A DNA stretch of 64,000 nucleotides. It comes from Ichthyophis bannanicus (Eukaryota; Chordata; Amphibia; Gymnophiona; Ichthyophiidae). Shown piece by piece: positions 1-11,429 of the stretch. Position numbers and translations under genes: made by a program. The notes beneath the pieces are model-generated. The model worked only from the letters and a program-made list of their open reading frames with translations, was not told the DNA's origin and did not search any database. The first letter of the stretch is position 1. Each line of letters begins with the position of its first letter. The stretch is from positions 170,655,043-170,719,042 of the forward strand of contig CM066031.1 in assembly GCA_033557465.1 (NCBI GenBank), given 5' to 3'.

Positions 1-60
1 TCTCCAGCATCACCCTTCTGGCCAAGATAATCAAGAAGGTCGTTCAATGCCAAATCCATA
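1..60. other. Flank of CR1, nothing recognised
   Basis: Short stretch before the 3' end of the first CR1 copy. No ORF or repeat is recognised here. Confidence 0.3.
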
Positions 61-245
61 AGAACATAACATATGCCATACTGGGTCAGACCAAGGTCCA
101 TCAAGCCCAGTATCCTGTTTCCAACAGTGGCCAATCTAGGTCATACGTACCTAGCAGTTTCCCCAAAAGACACGGGTTCAATAATGCTTGTATTGGGTCA
201 AGCATTGATATCCTGGGTCCCTTCTTAATAATGATTTATGGACTC

Positions 246-2890
246 TTCCTCCAGGAACTTGTCCAGACCTTTTTTAAACCCAACTACACTAATAGCCTTT
301 ACTACATCCTCCGGTAACAAATTACAGAGTTTGATTACAGGTTGAGTGAAAATATATATTTTATTAGTCTTAAATAGTTTACCCTGTAGTTTGTCAGACG
401 GCTGCCTAGGGTGAGAACTTACACAATCTTGACGATGCATATATTCATATGATTCTTGCAAGGTATTGTGGGTATTGTAGTTCATTCACTCCCAAACACA
501 GCTGATGACAATAATTGAGTTGTGAAACCAAGTGGTAAGGCCAATAAAATACTTCTTTTATTGATGGGGTTTAATTCACCCAGCACATGTATGCTTGATA
601 GCAATATAAATGAGGTTACTTGCTTGCAGTGTTTAAATGGATAACAAAAAGTCACAAAGCAAACCAGAAAACAACCTTCAGCTTGTCAGGCAATTAGCTA
701 ATGTTTTCTTAGCAAATAATTACCAAATACAAAGGCACAAAGAAAAGAATAAACTTTGCTGGTTAGGTTAACTTCTGCTTATTTTCCAGGCAGATCCCAG
801 CAGTGATTTTCCCTTGCTCACACACACAATCAGGTGCAGCTTTAATTACTATCAATTGACCAGTTGAAAGCCTTTAGCTGGCTGGCTGCTACTGTGTGAA
901 CCCAAGTCCTGCTTTAAGAGCTGTTTGCAGTGGAAATAAAGAACAAAGTTAGGTTTCTTTGTGATGGCTGATGTGTTTGCTCACAGAAAGCTAGCAATAG
1001 CACTTAGATAGAGAACAGTCCATGTAAGTAATAATTTCATCTGCTATATCTCCCCCTTCATCAATCAGCATAGGGTCACTATCATACATTGGCACAGACG
1101 AGTCTTTCATTAAGGCACTATCATGAGAATGCTTATTCCCTTGCTGCCATTCTCTATTATAGATAGGGTCTGGATCAGTGTTCATACCTGAGCCTCTCCT
1201 GCTATCATCATTCCTCTCTGTATAGCCTGGCCAGTATGTAATCCAATTCTGATGTCCAGCCTTCCAATCTTGATCCCTGGACACTGGATCTCCTCTCACA
1301 TACCTTCTGGCCTTGGTCTGAAAGTCCCTTCCACATGCAGTTTTCTTTCTTCCAGGTAGCCACTGGTGATTCCTATCTCTGCCACTCCATTTCTCTGGCT
1401 GAAACCAGTCCAATGGACTCTGCTGGCATTTGGAATACCTCCCAGTATGGGTACTGCCTTGGAATCTCCCAGACCTTCCAATGGCCTTTCTTCTCTTCCT
1501 TCCAGAGAGTTTCCTTCTCTCTCTATCCGCTTGGCTTGGCTTCTGCTTCTCGAGATGCTGCTTAAATCTGTAGCAGGGCTGGAGCTTGTAGCCGTTGCTG
1601 AAGCTCTCCCTGAAGCTGTTCTTGAAACTGTTATCTGAAGAATAAGCTCTATTCTTATTCTTTCCTAATGTGTGCTTCTCCCTAACACAGCGCAGCTGTG
1701 TTGAATCAGGCCCTGCCCTTTGAGATGAGTGCTTAGGGATTACCTCATAGCTCTCTTGATTGCACACACATTTTCTCACTTCAGCCCCTCTCATGGCTGC
1801 TGGAAACCTGGTGCATTCTGGGACTGGTAGTCTTTTATGTGAAAACTCTGTTTTCTTACTTCTACCAGAACTGACAGGTTGCTTGTTCAGAGTCACATCA
1901 TCTTTTCTATAGCTCCTACCTGAGCTATGATAAGCTTCCTTATCACAAGTTTCATTGCATGTCCCCTAGTCTTTCTATATTCTGATAACGTAAACAATCG
2001 ATCTACGTTTACCCGTTCCACTCCGTTCATTAATTTATAGACTTCTATCATATCTCCCCTCAGCCGTCTCTTTTCCAGGTTAAAGAGCCCTAACCTTTTT
2101 AGCCTTTCTTCATAGGGGTATCCTTCCATCCCCTGTACCAGTTTGGTGGCTCTTCTCTGAATCTTTTCTAATAACGCTATATCCTTTTTAAGATACGGCG
2201 ACCAGAAATGCACACAATATTCAAGGTGCAATCTCACCATGGAATGATACAGAGGCATTATAATATCTTTTGTTTTATTTTCCATTCCTTTCCTTATGAT
2301 ACCTAGCATTCTATTTGCTTTCTTGGCCGCCGCTGCACACTGGGCAGAGGGTTTTAACATGTTATCCACAATGACGCCTAAATCTTTTTCCTGGGTGGTG
2401 GTTCCTAATGTGGAACCTTGCATCGTGTAACCATAGTTTGGGTTGTTCTTCCCTAGGTGCATAACTTTGCACTTGTCCACATTAAATTTCATCTGCCATT
2501 TTGATGCCCAGTCTTCCAATTTATCAAGATCCTCTTGCAATTTTCCACAATCCTCTTGTGTTTTAACAACTTTAAATAGTTTTTTGTCATCTGCAAATTT
2601 GATAACCTCACTCGTTATTCCCTTTTCTGGCCAGGCGGTTGATAGTATACCCCCACAGCCATCGCCTTCCCCTTTTTCCATGGAATTTCAATCCATAGAG
2701 ATTCTACAGCAAATTTTGTTTCCTGCAGAACTTTAATCCTTTCTGACTCAATGCCCTCTCTAACATAGAGCGCAACCCCTCCACCAATTTGATCAGCTCT
2801 ATCATTACGATATCGTTTGTGCCCAGGTATCACAGTGCCCCACTGGTTGTCCTCCTTCCACCATGTCTCTGATATTCCAATCATATCTAA
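246..2890 (-). pseudogene. CR1 ORF2 remnant (endonuclease + RT C-terminus)
   Basis: From the 5' side (about 2884) it encodes an APE-type endonuclease segment with 'GISETWWKEDNQWG' and 'GGGVALYVREG', as in CR1 endonucleases. Near 2640 this jumps to RT sequence just around the catalytic FADD ('VIKFADDKKLFKVV'), followed by the CR1 hallmarks 'KCKVMHLGKNNPNYGY', 'EKDLGVIVD', 'KKANRMLGIIRKGM', 'LEYCVHFWSPYLKKDI' and 'YEERLKRLGLFNLEKRRLRG'. The C-terminus resumes beyond the 392-1947 insertion as 'KLCNLLPEDVVKAISVVGF'. The internal deletion and the insertion make it non-functional. Assignment to CR1 rests on this motif series. Confidence 0.85.
392..1947. mobile_element. LTR-like insertion with 4-bp target duplication
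   Basis: A 1556-bp segment that begins TGTCAGAC and ends TTATCACA (the TG...CA / TGT...ACA ends usual for LTRs), flanked by the direct repeat 'agtt' at 388-391 and 1948-1951. Removing it and one repeat restores the CR1 sequence. Four-base duplications fit retroviral-type or Gypsy integrases. I see no gag/pol motifs. A 301-codon minus frame (991-1896) is open but looks like nothing known. AATAAA occurs on the plus strand near 544 and on the minus strand near 558, so orientation is uncertain. Best reading: a solo LTR or non-autonomous LTR element. Confidence 0.6.
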
Positions 2891-3309
2891 CCTCTCATTT
2901 AGTGCTATATATTATAACTCTCCCATCTTATTTTTTAGACTTCTAGCATTTGCATACAAGCATTTTAGAGACTATTTTATTCATATTAATTTGGCTACTG
3001 GTAGGCATGGGTAATTTGGGATCTTTAAGCTCTGTCTACTCCATACTCAAGGGCATTTGGGCTACTTTACTCTTTTTTGGAACCTCTGTGTTTTTGGTAG
3101 TATCCTTCAAGGATACAGTCTTCCGAACCATGCGCTGTTGTGCGACTGTGGGCTTTCTCCTATTATCTAGTTTAAAAGCTGCTCTATCTCCTTTTTAAAG
3201 GTTAATGCCAGCAGCCTGGTTCCATCCCGGTTAAGGTGAAGCCCATCCCTTCTGAAGAGCCCCCTCCTTTCCCCAGAATGTTCCCCAGTTCCTAACAAAT
3301 CCAAAACCC

Positions 3310-4085
3310 TCATCCTTGCACCATCATCTCATCCACGCATTGAGACTCCAGAGCTCTGCCTGCCTTTTGGGTCCTGCGCGTGGAATGAGAAGCATTTCGG
3401 AGAACGCTACCCTGGAAGCTCTGGATTTAAACTTCCTACCTAATAGCCTAAATTTAGCCTCCAGAACCTCCCTACCACATTTTCCTATGTCATTGGTACT
3501 GACATGTACCAAGACAGCAAACTCCTCCCCAGCACTATCTAAGATCTTATCTAGGTGGCGTGAGGTCCGCTACCTTCGCACCAAGCAGACATGTTACCAG
3601 GCGATCCTCACGTCCACCAGCCACCCAACTATCTACATGCCTAATGATCGAATCACCAACTATAACAGCTGTCCTAACCCTTCCCTCATGGGCACATGGC
3701 CCTGGAGAAACTTCCTCGGTGTGAGAGGGTTTTACATCACCTGGAGGACAGGTCCTAGTTACAGGATCACTTCCTGCCACCCAGGGTGATTCTCTCCTGT
3801 CACGTGACCTCTCTCCTTCATGGCAACAGGGATGCTGCCAGACTGGAGGTGGGACTTCAGGACTAGATCCCTGTAGGTCTCGTCTATGTACCTCTCTGTT
3901 TTTCTTATGTCTTCCAAGTCTGCTACTCTAGCTTCTAGAGAACGGACTCGTTCCCTGAGAGCAAAGAGCTCCTTGCACCTAGTGCTCACGTAAGACCTCT
4001 CACCAACTGGGAGAAAATCATACATGTGACACTCAATGCAAAAGACTGGAAAGCCCCCATCTTGCTGCTGGACTGCTGTCTGCAT
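3310..4085 (-). pseudogene. CR1 ORF1 remnant (zinc-knuckle, coiled coil, GDS esterase-like)
   Basis: Two overlapping minus frames cover a CR1 ORF1. The N-terminal part starts at 4085 with Cys-x2-Cys ('FCIECHMYDFL'), then a heptad-like coiled coil ('ELFALRERVRSLEARVADLE'). The later part has 'VGDSIIRHVD' (the GDS block of SGNH esterases) and 'VHVSTNDIGKCGREVLEAKF', which matches the GTND block of this family except that Gly is Ser here. In CR1 and L2 elements such ORF1 esterase domains accompany the LINE RNP. The frame changes near 3770 and again near 3550, so this copy is broken. Confidence 0.8.
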
Positions 4086-4090
4086 CTTAG

Positions 4091-4980
4091 TTTTAAGCTT
4101 GTGTTTAGATCTTTAAGTTCTTTACTTACTAAGGGTTGCTATGGATGCTTATACTAATAAAATTGTACCTAATACGTTTAATATACCTTGTTCACCTGAA
4201 GCTTAATTAATCTCAGGTCCTTAGTGTATGACTGATTTGGATAACGAGATGTGTAAGTACCTATAAAGCTACGATTATCCCAGGGGTGGGTGGGTGGATG
4301 TTGGGGATGGATGGAGGGAAATAACACTTATTAAAAGATGGCTGCTACACAGTACCCTGTCCTGTGCTTCTGAGGTAAGCTGTGACCAACTTCCTGGGTG
4401 ATTAACAGTCCTTGCTTGGGTAGAAGGAGTCTTTCAAAATGGCCATTTGACCTGCCACCTGGCATTAACACCTATTGAAAAATGTTTCACAGGTCTCTTG
4501 CCCCCTAAGTAGAAGACCTCTTTGTAAAGGTCTCTAGAAGACTTTATTTGTTGCTCAAAGAATACTGACCCTGTTTTGCCTTTTATGCTAAGTTATATTC
4601 TGATTTTATTTAAATTAAAGCTCTTTGCTGCTGCTAGGCTCTGACTTATGAAATTTAAACTAGAAGCTCTCTGCTGGGTTCTAAATTTAACCAGAAAGCT
4701 CTCTTCTGTGTTTTAAGTTTAAACTAAAAGTACTTTCCTGATACGAGGCCCTGAGTGAGTATTAAATTTAAACTACAAGCTCTCTGCTGGGTTCTAAATT
4801 TAACCAGAAAGCTCTCTTCTGTGTTTTAAATTTAAACTTAAACTGCTGCTTCTAGGCCCTGACTGATTTAACAAATACACTGGGTTCACAGATTAATCAG
4901 CTTTAATCCAAAGAAGTCCCTTCATAAAAATTCCTAGAAGTATATACTCACAATTGCAGATCTCTCTCCAGAAGTAGCAG
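4091..4980. other. Probable CR1 5' untranslated region and flank
   Basis: No credible ORF. It lies immediately upstream of CR1 ORF1 (minus strand) and contains the 113-bp-period repeats at 4621-4850, so at least part of it may be the CR1 5' UTR. The rest is unassigned AT-rich sequence. Confidence 0.4.
4621..4850. repeat. Tandem repeat, period about 113 bp
   Basis: Two nearly identical units: 'aagctctctgctgggttcta' begins at 4664 and again at 4777, each followed by 'aatttaaccagaaagctctc'. Partial units flank them ('ctttgctgctgctaggc' near 4623, 'ctgcttctaggccctgac' near 4842). Internal 5' tandem repeats are common in LINE promoters, so promoter repeats of CR1-1 are possible. Confidence 0.6.
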
Positions 4981-5689
4981 TCCCCTTTTCTAGTCCTTCA
5001 GCACCACATCGAAACCACCACTCCTCTCGACCCATGTCAGTACGGCTTTAGAGAATTTTATGGCGTCAAGTTACTCCTCACCACACTACTCAGCACCTTA
5101 ATCACAGAGATTGATAACATCAGACAAGGCTTTGCTCTAATCTTCATGGACATTGCCTCATCATTTGACTCAGTTAACCACAAGTTGCTCCTTGCACATT
5201 TCCAAGAGAAGGGAATCCATGGTTCAGCTTTGAGTTGGTGCAAGTCATACCTAGCAGACAGATGGCAACAGGTACAAATTGAATCCATGACCTCTGAGCT
5301 GTTTCAACAAAAGCAAGGTGTCCCCCCAAGGCTCCTCACTCTCAGCCCTCCTTTTTAATATATATATATGCAGCCCATCTGTTCAATCATCTGCTCCTTC
5401 AATATCTCCTGCCTGGTGTATGCCGATGATGTCCTGCTTTTCACACCATTCTCCATCGACCAGCCTGACTTCTCACCTTTAACGAAATGCTTCGATGCTG
5501 TCATTGACTAGCTCCACACGCAAAACCTCAAAATAAACTTCAACAAGACGGATGTCCTATTCATCACCAGAAATCAATCCTTCACCCCTCCCGCTTCGAT
5601 CTACATGAGAGATGCAGAGCTCCAAAGCAGGCCCACCATCCGTTACTTGGGTATCACCCTAGACCAGCAGCTTGACATGAAAGCACATG

Positions 5690-6903
5690 CATTCGACACC
5701 GTAGACCACGAAGTTCTCCTGCTACGCCTCAGAGAGAAGGGAGTTCTCGCTTCAGCTTTGTCATGGTGCGCTTCATACCTCACTGATCGCTGGCAACATG
5801 TCCGTTCTGGCCCCTCCAACTCAGATTCCTTCCCCCAAACTAAAGGTGTTCCACAGGGCTCATCTCTATCCGCCTTGCTATTCAATGTCTATATGCAACC
5901 CATTTGTGATCTCATCCAATCATTTAATATCAACTACCTGGTCTATGCTGACGACGTCTTGATGTACATGCCAATTTCGACAGAACATCTTGAACTATCC
6001 CCACTTATCAGGTGCTTTGACGCTGTCACAGACTGGCTAAATGCACAAATGCTTAAGTTAAATTTCAAAAAGACAGAAGCCCTCTTCGTCACCAGGAATC
6101 CGGCTTTTACTCCACCCCTGTCTATCAAGGTTCGCGACGCAGAGATCATATGCAAGACTACAGTAAGATACCTAGGTGTAACGCTTGATCAGCAACTTAA
6201 TATGAAGGCTCATATCAAAAACATAACAAAGTTGGTCTACCATAAAATCCGGACCCTCCGCAATCTGCGTCAACTGTTAGAGCCTGATGACTTCCGAACT
6301 GTTTTTCAGGCCCTAATAATGCCTCACTTTGACTATGCCAATGCGATCTTGTATGGTCTACCTAAGTGCACGACTAACCCCTTACAACTTGCAAAGAATT
6401 CAGCTGCAAGAATCCTTCATGGAGCCTCAAGAAGTTCTCATATTACCACAATACTAAAACAATTGCACTGGCTACCCATACAAGCCAGGATCTCATTCAA
6501 GATCCTAATTATGACCCATAAAGCCATCAAGAAATACCATGCTACTGCCATTACTGACCTAATTTCAATCACACCTCCCAATCGAGCAAGGAGATCGAAT
6601 GCCGCAAATACTCTCATATTACCTAAGGCAAGCACGAAGTGTTCTCAATTCACTAGATCCAGAGCCTTCTCCTTCTTTGCTCCATCCTGCTGGAATGCAC
6701 TACCAGCAACTATCAGAACCATCAGTGAACTCTCCCAATTTAGGAAGGCACTGAAACGTCACCTCTTTCTTCATCACTACGATGTTGCAGTCTTCCCCCC
6801 ACACCCACCCACTCTCACATCTCAATGCAGCACCTCAAACTCATGCACGTCACATTCCCAGACTGATCACTCGCAATCACACCTTCCCCTCCAACCACCA
6901 TGA
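5690..6903 (+). pseudogene. L2 ORF2, RT C-terminal part
   Basis: About 400 codons open from the truncation point to the stop at 6903. RT motifs: A (FDTVDHEVLL), B ('KGVPQGSSLSALLFNVYM'), C ('LVYADDVLMYMP') and the thumb ('VRYLGVTLDQQLNMKAHI'). The C-terminal part has the L2 signature 'LHWLPIQARISFKILIMTHK' and 'FAPSCWNALPATIRTISELS'. The endonuclease and ORF1 are absent because of 5' truncation, so it cannot move on its own, but the frame is unbroken, suggesting a fairly recent insertion. The open frame upstream (from 5605) belongs to copy A, read through by chance. Confidence 0.85.
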
Positions 6904-7203
6904 GAAACTTATGCAGTGCCGCATAACTCATTATATTGTTGCATAAAGTAGACTGTATTTATTCATCGTGTCTCCTTGTTAAGGGACTGGTTATTTATAC
7001 CCTATTTTACCTGTTATACCTGCTTAATGCATACCCAAGTTTAATTTTCCTGTTTAATGTATACCCAAGTTATACCTGTTTCACTGTAAGCACAAATCAC
7101 GAAATTGAGATGTGCAACTTTTATGTTCATTGTAAACCGCACTGATGTCGAATAGCGTGGTATAAAAGAGACTGCAAATAAATAAAAAAATAAATAAAAT
7201 GTA
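5690..7203 (+). mobile_element. L2-clade LINE copy B nested in copy A
   Basis: A younger, 5'-truncated L2 inserted in copy A. It begins at RT motif A ('AFDTVDHEVLLLRLREKGV') and ends with the same 'TGTAAACCGCACTGATG' 3' UTR and a (AAATAAAT)n tail near 7199. 'atgca' occurs at both junctions (about 5688 and 7202) and may be a short target duplication. Copy A's protein is continuous across the insertion, which proves the order of events. Confidence 0.85.
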
Positions 7204-7204
7204 T

Positions 7205-7785
7205 GCAACACCATCAAGGCAATCTATCACAAGATACGGACTATTCATCACCTACGACCCCTACTGGAGCCTGATGACTTCCAGATGATCTTTCAAGCAC
7301 TTGTAACCCCCTACTTCGACTACACTAATGTCATTCTGCATGGACTCCCTAAGAGCACACTGAACCCCCTACAACTAGCAACGAACGCCGCTGCCCGCAT
7401 CTTGCAAGCAGCCTCCAGAAGAGATCATATAACCCCAATCTTGCAACACCTCCACTGGCTTCCAATCCACTGCAGGCTCACCTTCAAAATACTACTGCTG
7501 ACCTTCAAAGCCATCAACAAACTGACCTCCACCTCACTCACTGACCTTGTCCAACACACTCCTCCAAACAGATCCAGAAGATCATTCGCTACCAACACAC
7601 TCGCAATCCCCAACACAATAACAAAATGCTCCCTGGCAACAAAGAACAAAGTTTTTGTGTTCTACGCACCTACACTCTGGAATGCCCTCCCAACCACTAT
7701 CCGAGCTATGACTGACATCGCACAATTTAGGAAGGCACTAAAGCACTATCTTTTTTTTTCAACACTACTCCCATACCGGTGACAT
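7205..7785 (+). pseudogene. L2 copy A, RT C-terminus
   Basis: Continuation of copy A beyond the nested element. 'MIFQALVTPYFDYTNVILHG', 'LHWLPIHCRLTFKILLLTFK' and 'YAPTLWNALPTTIRAMTDIA' align with copy B at 6300-6770. It is followed by about 320 bp of 3' UTR. Confidence 0.85.
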
Positions 7786-8111
7786 AACACAACCCAGCAT
7801 ACACGCCCACCCATCATAACGACACCACCAGCACACATATGTCATGTTGACAAAACCATATCCATCAATTATAATTATGCAACATGTAAATAGTTGTCAG
7901 ATCATGTCATGTTGTCATAAACATATCCGTGACACAATTGCTCTATTTGTATATAGTTCCCCCTGTTGAAACCCAAGTTGTAATACCCGTTTCTTGTAAA
8001 GTTCAATGTATTTCAGCCAGCATTGTACAATTTATGTTATTTGTAAACCGCACTGATTCTAAAGAGCGCAGTATAGAAAAGATTTAAATAAAAATAAAAT
8101 AAATAAATAAC

Positions 8112-9275
8112 TGCCTTTTCTCCATGGACAAGCAGGAATGAAGTCTTCATATATGGAACTCCCAAGCTACAGGGTACCAAAAACCAAGGAGGCCGAGAAG
8201 CCCAGCATGGGCAAAATGAACTAAGAATTAGAGAAACAAGTATATATCCCTAAAGAGGAACTCATCTGATTCAGCTTCTTCACCATACAGTTCCATTAAT
8301 GAGCATTCATGCACTGTGGCTTTCTCTTTTTTTTTCTTTTGGTAGCCTGGATGGGGGAATGGAGTTGCATTCTAAATCCCATACAGGTGCCAGAGTACAG
8401 ACAGCAGTGAGATGTGAATGTGTTGCAATCCTGCAGATCTCTTCCATGGAGACCTAGTGCAAGTTGGCCTCCAATCCAGCCATGACTCTGACAATGTGAG
8501 CTGTAACATGACCATCAAGGCTCAGGCCAGCCTGGGCATAAGCGAAAGAGATGCCGTCTGCTAGCCAAATTGAAAGAGCATGTTTGGGCCCCTAGCTTGC
8601 TGGGGTTAAAAGAGACAAACAGTAGGATGGACTTTTGGTGGACCTTCGTCTGTTCTAGGTAGAAGGCCAAGGCTGGTTTGCAGTTCAGTTGCGCAGCAGC
8701 GCTTCCTCTCTAGAGGTGTGAGGCCTCACAAAGAAAGTCAGCAAAACGACTGACTGATTGAGATGGAAAACAGATGCCACCTTTGGGAGGAATCGAGGAT
8801 GAGTGCATAGGACCACTCTATTATGATGGAAACTAGCGTATGGCAGATGAGTCACTAGAGTTCTCAACCTGGTCCTCTGGTATCCCCAGGCCAGACAGGT
8901 TTTCAGGATATCCACAATGAATATGCATGAGATAGATCTGTATGCACTGTTTCTATCGTATGCAGATCTAGCTCATGGATATTAATTGTGGGTACCTTGA
9001 AAATCCAACTGGACTAGGGGTACCAGAGGATTGGGTTGTGAACTACTGCACTACAGCCTGAAGCTCACTAACATGGCATGCTGATGTAACTGCCACCATG
9101 AACAAGACCTTCCAGGTCAAGAACTTCAAAGGGGAGGAGTCGAATGGCTCAAAAGGAGCCAACATGAGCTGCGCCAGAACCACAATGAGGTCCCAAGCCG
9201 CCGCTGGAGGCTTGAAAGGAGGTCTTCAAGATGAGCAAGCCTCGCATGAAGCGAACCATTAAAGACTGAGTCGAT
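8112..9275 (-). mobile_element. DIRS-like fragment (recombinase end)
   Basis: Starts inside a DIRS internal complementary region: 'ggacaagcaggaatgaagtc' then 'ttcatatatggaactcccaa', the same inner-end sequence as A3 at 55108-55150. Downstream, minus-strand 'HHNRVVLCTHPRFLPKVASV' and 'HLNQSVVLLTFFVRPHTSRE' match the recombinase of element C. The YR N-terminal part continues after the MITE (9050-9260). The L2 LINE lies exactly where the outer end should be, so the rest was probably displaced or lost. Heavily decayed. Confidence 0.75.
8859..9048. mobile_element. Palindromic hAT-type MITE
   Basis: About 190 bp, almost a perfect palindrome. The left arm runs 'agttctcaacctggtcctct', 'ggtatccccaggccagacag', 'gttttcaggatatcc'; the right arm is its inverse, ending 'ggggtaccagaggattgggt', 'tgtgaactactg'. 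This resembles a widespread vertebrate hAT MITE whose ends read CAGTGGTTCTCAACCTGG. It interrupts the DIRS recombinase region. 'cacta' on both sides is what is left of an 8-bp duplication. Confidence 0.8.
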
Positions 9276-9284
9276 ATGAACTTT

Positions 9285-10080
9285 CTCTCAAAGCCTAAAT
9301 TGGGCTTCAAGAATTTCCCTCCTACACTTTCCTATCTCATTGGTACCAATATGTACCAAGACAGGAGGCTCAACCCTCAACATTATTCAAAACCTTATCT
9401 AGGTGGTGCATGAGGTCTGCTACCTTCGCACCAGACAGGCAAGTTATCAAGCGATCCTCACGTCCACCAGCCACCCAGCTATCTACATGCCTAAAGATCA
9501 AATCGCCAACAGTACCCTAATCTTTCCCTCATGGGCACATGGGCTGGAGCCACCTCTTCCATGAGAAAGGGTATTACCTCACCTGGAGGACAGGTCCTAC
9601 CTACATGATCACTTCCTGCCATACCAAGATGATCTTCTCCTTTTACATGGCCTCTCTCTTCCTGGCAGGAGAGAGGCTACAAGCTGGAGATGAGACTTCT
9701 CTACTATATTCCTGTAAGTTTCATCTATATACCTCTCTGTCTGCCTCAGCTCCTCTAGCCTCCAGAGATCAGATTCATTCCCTAAGAGCAAAGTGCTCTT
9801 TGCACCTAGTGCACAAAGACGTCTCACCAATTGACATCCAGTGCAAAAGACTGGATAGCTCCCATGTCACTGCTAGACTGCTGTCTCTATCTTAGTTTTA
9901 AAGATCTGTTTAGCTATTTAAGTTGTTTAGTTATTTAAAGTTGCTAGAAGAATAGAGATACTCAAGCTAATAGTTTTACATAATACGTTTAAGGGACTTT
10001 GTTTAATGTTCACCTCAAGATGAACTGCAAGGATCTAATTAATCTATTCCTAATGCCTTATAACATGCTGATGAAGATAA
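9285..10080 (-). mobile_element. CR1 LINE 5' fragment (ORF1)
   Basis: Parallels 3310-4110 of CR1-1. It has the nucleotide block 'caggcaagttatcaagcgat' and minus-strand 'ELRQTERYIDETYRNIVEKS' (9609-9830), matching CR1-1 ORF1 'DIRKTERYIDETYRDLVLKS'. Frames are broken throughout; the 3' part is missing. Confidence 0.75.
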
Positions 10081-11145
10081 CTGGTTAAACCTGAAAGTGA
10101 ATAAGATACTTTCTTTCCCTTTACTGGTTTAAGAGCCTATAAATGAAATAGTTTATTTCCCATCCACCCCAGACACAAACTGAAAGTTAGCTCATCAGTT
10201 AGGGCATAGTGTAACAAGCAATGGGAGGAAAATAGCTGGGTGAAGAAGAGGCAATAGATTTCAGAAAATACATGGAGAGGAAGGCAAGGAGGAATGAAGT
10301 AATGACACCTAAAGGAAAGAAGACAGATAAGTGTAATGAGAGAAATTAAAATAGATAATGGAATGATAAGAAATGATACAGAAAGGAGGAAAGATACATG
10401 AGAGAAGATAAAAATAGAAGAGACTGAGATAAAGAAGGAAAAACTCAATGTAGGCAAACTTTCTTTTATTTAAAGAATCAAACATTTCAACCAATCAATT
10501 TTGACAAACAAATACTATTGATTGATTGAAAGATGTCACATGGTTTAAAGGGACTGGCTGAATATATTATATTGTTTGATAATGGACGTATAAAGAGTTT
10601 CAAAATATTGTCTATCATTTCTCTACTGACAGATGCTGAGATGCTGAAGAGCGCAGTATGAAAGAGAGCGACTGGATAATGGAGAGTTCACACTGCAGAA
10701 GCAGATAGTTTTTAAAACATAGCACTGTGTTAGGCAGGTTGGGGATGGTGATGCTCTTAGAAGAATTTATTACAGATGAATATTGAATTATAGAGTACTG
10801 GATTATGAAGGATTTAAATTTTTTAATAATAAAGACAGCACACTGTACAACACATTGATGTGAAGGAAAGGACTATAAGAACTTTTCTTATACAAAAAAA
10901 CACTATATACTTATTAAAATGGATGAATAAGTGATAGTTATAGATAAGGTTCTCCCTTAAGTTAGAGATTTCAGTCCAACAAATATAAAAAAATTATAAC
11001 AAATTACGTGTAAAGATTCTTAAGGATCAATACAATGATAGGACTTATAATTATTTAATCCTAGATTTGCAATTGCATTTTATCCTATTTTCATAAGTCA
11101 CAGCAGAGGGGTTAAGAGTTTGTCCTTTTGTAGATGATGTGATAA
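10081..11145. other. No gene recognised
   Basis: AT-rich sequence. The open frames at 10137-10494 (minus) are low-complexity, rich in Phe, Ser, Leu and Ile, and look spurious. No repeat family was recognised. Confidence 0.4.
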
Positions 11146-11425
11146 GAACATAAGATATGCCATAGTGGGTCAGACCAAGGTCCATCAAACTCAGTATCCT
11201 GTTTCCAACAGTGGTCAGTCCATGTCACAAATATCTGACAGATTCCCAAATAGACACACAGGTTACACAATGCTTGTATTGCCACAAGCAGTGGATCTCC
11301 CGGGTCCTCTTTAATAATGTTTTATGGATCTTTCCTCCAGGAACTTGTCCAAAGCTTTTATAAACCCAGCTACACTAACAGCTTTTACTACATCCTCTGG
11401 TAACAACTTCCAAAGTTTGATCTGC
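11146..11425 (-). mobile_element. CR1 3' end fragment
   Basis: Begins 'aagaacataagatatgccat' and 'gggtcagaccaaggtccatc' (the CR1 3' tail) and extends into the ORF2 C-terminus (minus 'LLPEDVVKAVSVAGF'-like sequence at 11385-11425). Same family as CR1-1 and the copy at 38468, more diverged. Confidence 0.8.
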
Positions 11426-11429
11426 AATA

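Larger units (their letters stand above)
61..4090 (-). mobile_element. CR1-clade LINE, interrupted (CR1-1)
   Basis: Non-LTR retrotransposon read on the minus strand: ORF1 near 4085, endonuclease near 2880, reverse transcriptase from about 2640 down to 1948, and the C-terminus and 3' tail from 391 to 61. The 3' tail carries the same 'GGGTCAGACCAAGGTCCATC' block as the copies at 11146 and 38468. The element is cut by a 1556-bp insertion at 392-1947; joining 'ctgt-agtt' on the left to 'tcattgc' on the right restores the sequence of the CR1 copy near 44,600. Endonuclease sequence runs directly into late RT sequence near 2640, so most of the RT catalytic core has been deleted. Dead copy. Confidence 0.9.
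4985..8108 (+). mobile_element. L2-clade LINE copy A (interrupted)
   Basis: 5'-truncated non-LTR retrotransposon. RT sequence starts near 5028 ('QYGFREFYGVKLL'), passes motif A ('FMDIASSFDSVNHKLLL') and the YADD box ('VYADDVLLFTPF' near 5417), and breaks off at 5690 after 'LGITLDQQLDMKAH'. The same protein resumes at about 7205 ('IKAIYHKIRTIHHLRPLLEP') and runs to 7782. The 3' UTR ends with 'GTAAACCGCACTGATTC' and an (AATAAA)n-like tail at about 8108, typical of L2. Several stops make it dead. Confidence 0.85.

Noticed and set aside
991..1896. 301-codon minus frame as a gene
   Set aside because: No domain, odd Arg/Ser/Gln-rich composition, and it lies wholly inside an LTR-like insertion. Kept only as a remark in that entry.
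4621..4850. CRISPR-like direct repeats
   Set aside because: Period of 113 bp, only about two units, repeats and spacers not distinct, and a vertebrate LINE context.
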